The notes below the pieces were generated by a model. It was given only the letters and a program-made list of their open reading frames with translations, was not told the DNA's origin and did no database searches. DNA of 64,000 bases from an uncultured Propionimicrobium sp. (GTDB lineage Bacteria; Actinomycetota; Actinomycetes; Propionibacteriales; Propionibacteriaceae), in NCBI GenBank assembly GCA_946221385.1, contig CAMIGX010000001.1, positions 186,001 to 250,000 on the forward strand, written 5' to 3'. The position numbers were made by a program, and so were the translations under genes. Numbering within the stretch: the first letter of the stretch is position 1; every line of letters starts with the position of its first letter. This document shows positions 63,092 through 64,000 of the stretch, in pieces.

Positions 63092-64000
63092 GTGCTCATC
63101 AATCCCGCACATACCCGGCTGCACGCATCGACGATCGCTATCGACGACCCCGGAATGTTGGTCGATTATCTACCCGCTAGCGGTGGGGCGGCATTTGGTC
63201 GGATGGGCAATGTCTTCGTCGCGATCGGCGAAATCGCCCGAATCGAGACTGATTCGATGGCTGAAGCCGACCAGTGGTGGCGCGAGCACGTCCAGATTCT
63301 AGAAAACGAGACTGAGCTGCCGGGAGTCTTCGGCGTCGGCCCGCTTGCCTATGGCAGCTTCGTGTTCGATCCCGAACACACCGCACAAAAATCGGTCTTG
63401 ATCATTCCCGAGACGATCATCGGCCGCCGTAATGGGCAGTGTTGGTTGACCAAGATCGGCTATGACCGCGTGACCCCGACGATGCCGCCGCGTCAAGCCC
63501 TGCCGCAGGCGCCGCTTGGGTTGCGCTTCGAGACCGGTAGCTTGCCTGACGGCGAGTGGATGGAACTGGTCCGCCAAGCCGTCATCGCGATCCGCGCTGG
63601 TGAAGCAGACAAGATCGTGTTGTCCCATGATCTGATCGCGCGAGCCGACCAAGACATCGACCTGCGGTGGCCACTGGTGCAGCTCATGTCGGAATACGTC
63701 GATTCTTGGTCCTATCTGATTGACGGCATGGTCGGCTCGACGGCGCAGCTGTTGGTGCGTCGGGAGAACGGTTTGACGGTCTCGCGGATCTTGGCTGGCG
63801 GCGCCGGACGTATTGACGAATCACCTGACATCGAGCAGGCTGCGCGGATCATCGCGTCGGTCAAAGACCAGCACGATCACGACCTATGCCGTTCGATCTT
63901 GGTCGAGCAATTGCGACCGTTGATGGTGGGCATGCATGTGCCGGCGGCGCCTTACGTGCTGACGATGCCAAATATGATGCAGCTCGCCACTGACATCAGC
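63092..64000 (+). CDS. MenF/EntC-type isochorismate synthase-like protein, 3' end outside window
   Basis: An open frame of 303 codons running to the window end. It belongs to the chorismate-utilising family (MenF, EntC, PabB-like), which converts chorismate to isochorismate with Mg. Residues about 165-183 (IRAGEADKIVLSHDLIARA) hold the expected base K174. The following motif, GATPELLV in relatives, reads GSTAQLLV, so the general acid Glu is Q219 here, and LAGTxRR reads LAGGAGR. GTG 63092 is preceded directly by an in-frame stop and has no ribosome binding site; a later start near ATG codon 22 is possible. It is divergent from menJ with 128 bases between. Family is confident, activity uncertain. 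Confidence 0.85.
   Translation, partial: MLINPAHTRLHASTIAIDDPGMLVDYLPASGGAAFGRMGNVFVAIGEIARIETDSMAEADQWWREHVQILENETELPGVFGVGPLAYGSFVFDPEHTAQKSVLIIPETIIGRRNGQCWLTKIGYDRVTPTMPPRQALPQAPLGLRFETGSLPDGEWMELVRQAVIAIRAGEADKIVLSHDLIARADQDIDLRWPLVQLMSEYVDSWSYLIDGMVGSTAQLLVRRENGLTVSRILAGGAGRIDESPDIEQAARIIASVKDQHDHDLCRSILVEQLRPLMVGMHVPAAPYVLTMPNMMQLATDIS

Overview
The window comes from a high-GC Gram-positive bacterium (Actinomycetota). The evidence is the gene order rpmG, MaoC-type dehydratase, tRNA-Trp, secE, nusG, rplK, rplA, rplJ, rplL, rpoB, rpoC, rpsL, rpsG, fusA; frequent GTG and TTG starts; an MptB-type polyprenol-phosphomannose mannosyltransferase; MenJ and a 14-gene nuo operon. A member of the Propionibacteriales is my best guess. 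That is inference from gene content, not a phylogenetic result.

Layout. 1-2600 (+): a class III aminotransferase cut by the window edge, and a two-domain class II aldolase-like protein. 2606-2971 (-): remains of a vapBC toxin-antitoxin pair. 3038-6003 (+): treY and a LysM protein. 6214-26018 (-): a large transcription and translation block (tuf, a secreted sialidase, fusA, rpsG, rpsL, rpoC, rpoB, rplL, rplJ, rplA, rplK, nusG, secE), with good terminators and several promoters and leader hairpins. 26203-29260 (-): tRNA-Trp, murB, a fused MaoC-like dehydratase, rpmG, then tRNA-Met, tRNA-Thr and tRNA-Tyr. 29373-35530: a YajQ protein, a small membrane protein, a four-gene polar amino-acid ABC transporter, a class II glutamine amidotransferase and an exonuclease III. 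35490-45128: MptB-like mannosyltransferase (-), then 2-oxoacid:ferredoxin oxidoreductase korAB, a membrane-anchored protein with a disordered N-terminus, an M13 peptidase and a polyprenyl diphosphate synthase (+). 45223-61346 (-): complete nuoA-N. 61632-64000: menJ (-) and a divergent MenF/EntC-type isochorismate synthase (+) that runs off the window.

How the genes fit together. The polyprenyl synthase, MenJ and the isochorismate synthase-like protein all point to menaquinone, the quinone that NDH-1 would reduce, so they bracket the nuo operon functionally as well as physically. KorAB would supply reduced ferredoxin and acyl-CoA.

Most unusual points: (1) a 43-bp perfect palindrome between menJ and nuoA whose centre fits the DtxR/IdeR iron-box core, suggesting iron control of complex I; (2) a sialidase gene lying between fusA and tuf in the str cluster; (3) a decayed vapBC pair; (4) a MenF-like protein whose expected catalytic Glu is Gln; (5) a textbook promoter for the str operon with a perfect inverted repeat at the start of a long leader; (6) long acidic or Ala/Pro-rich tails on SecE, NusG and L10.
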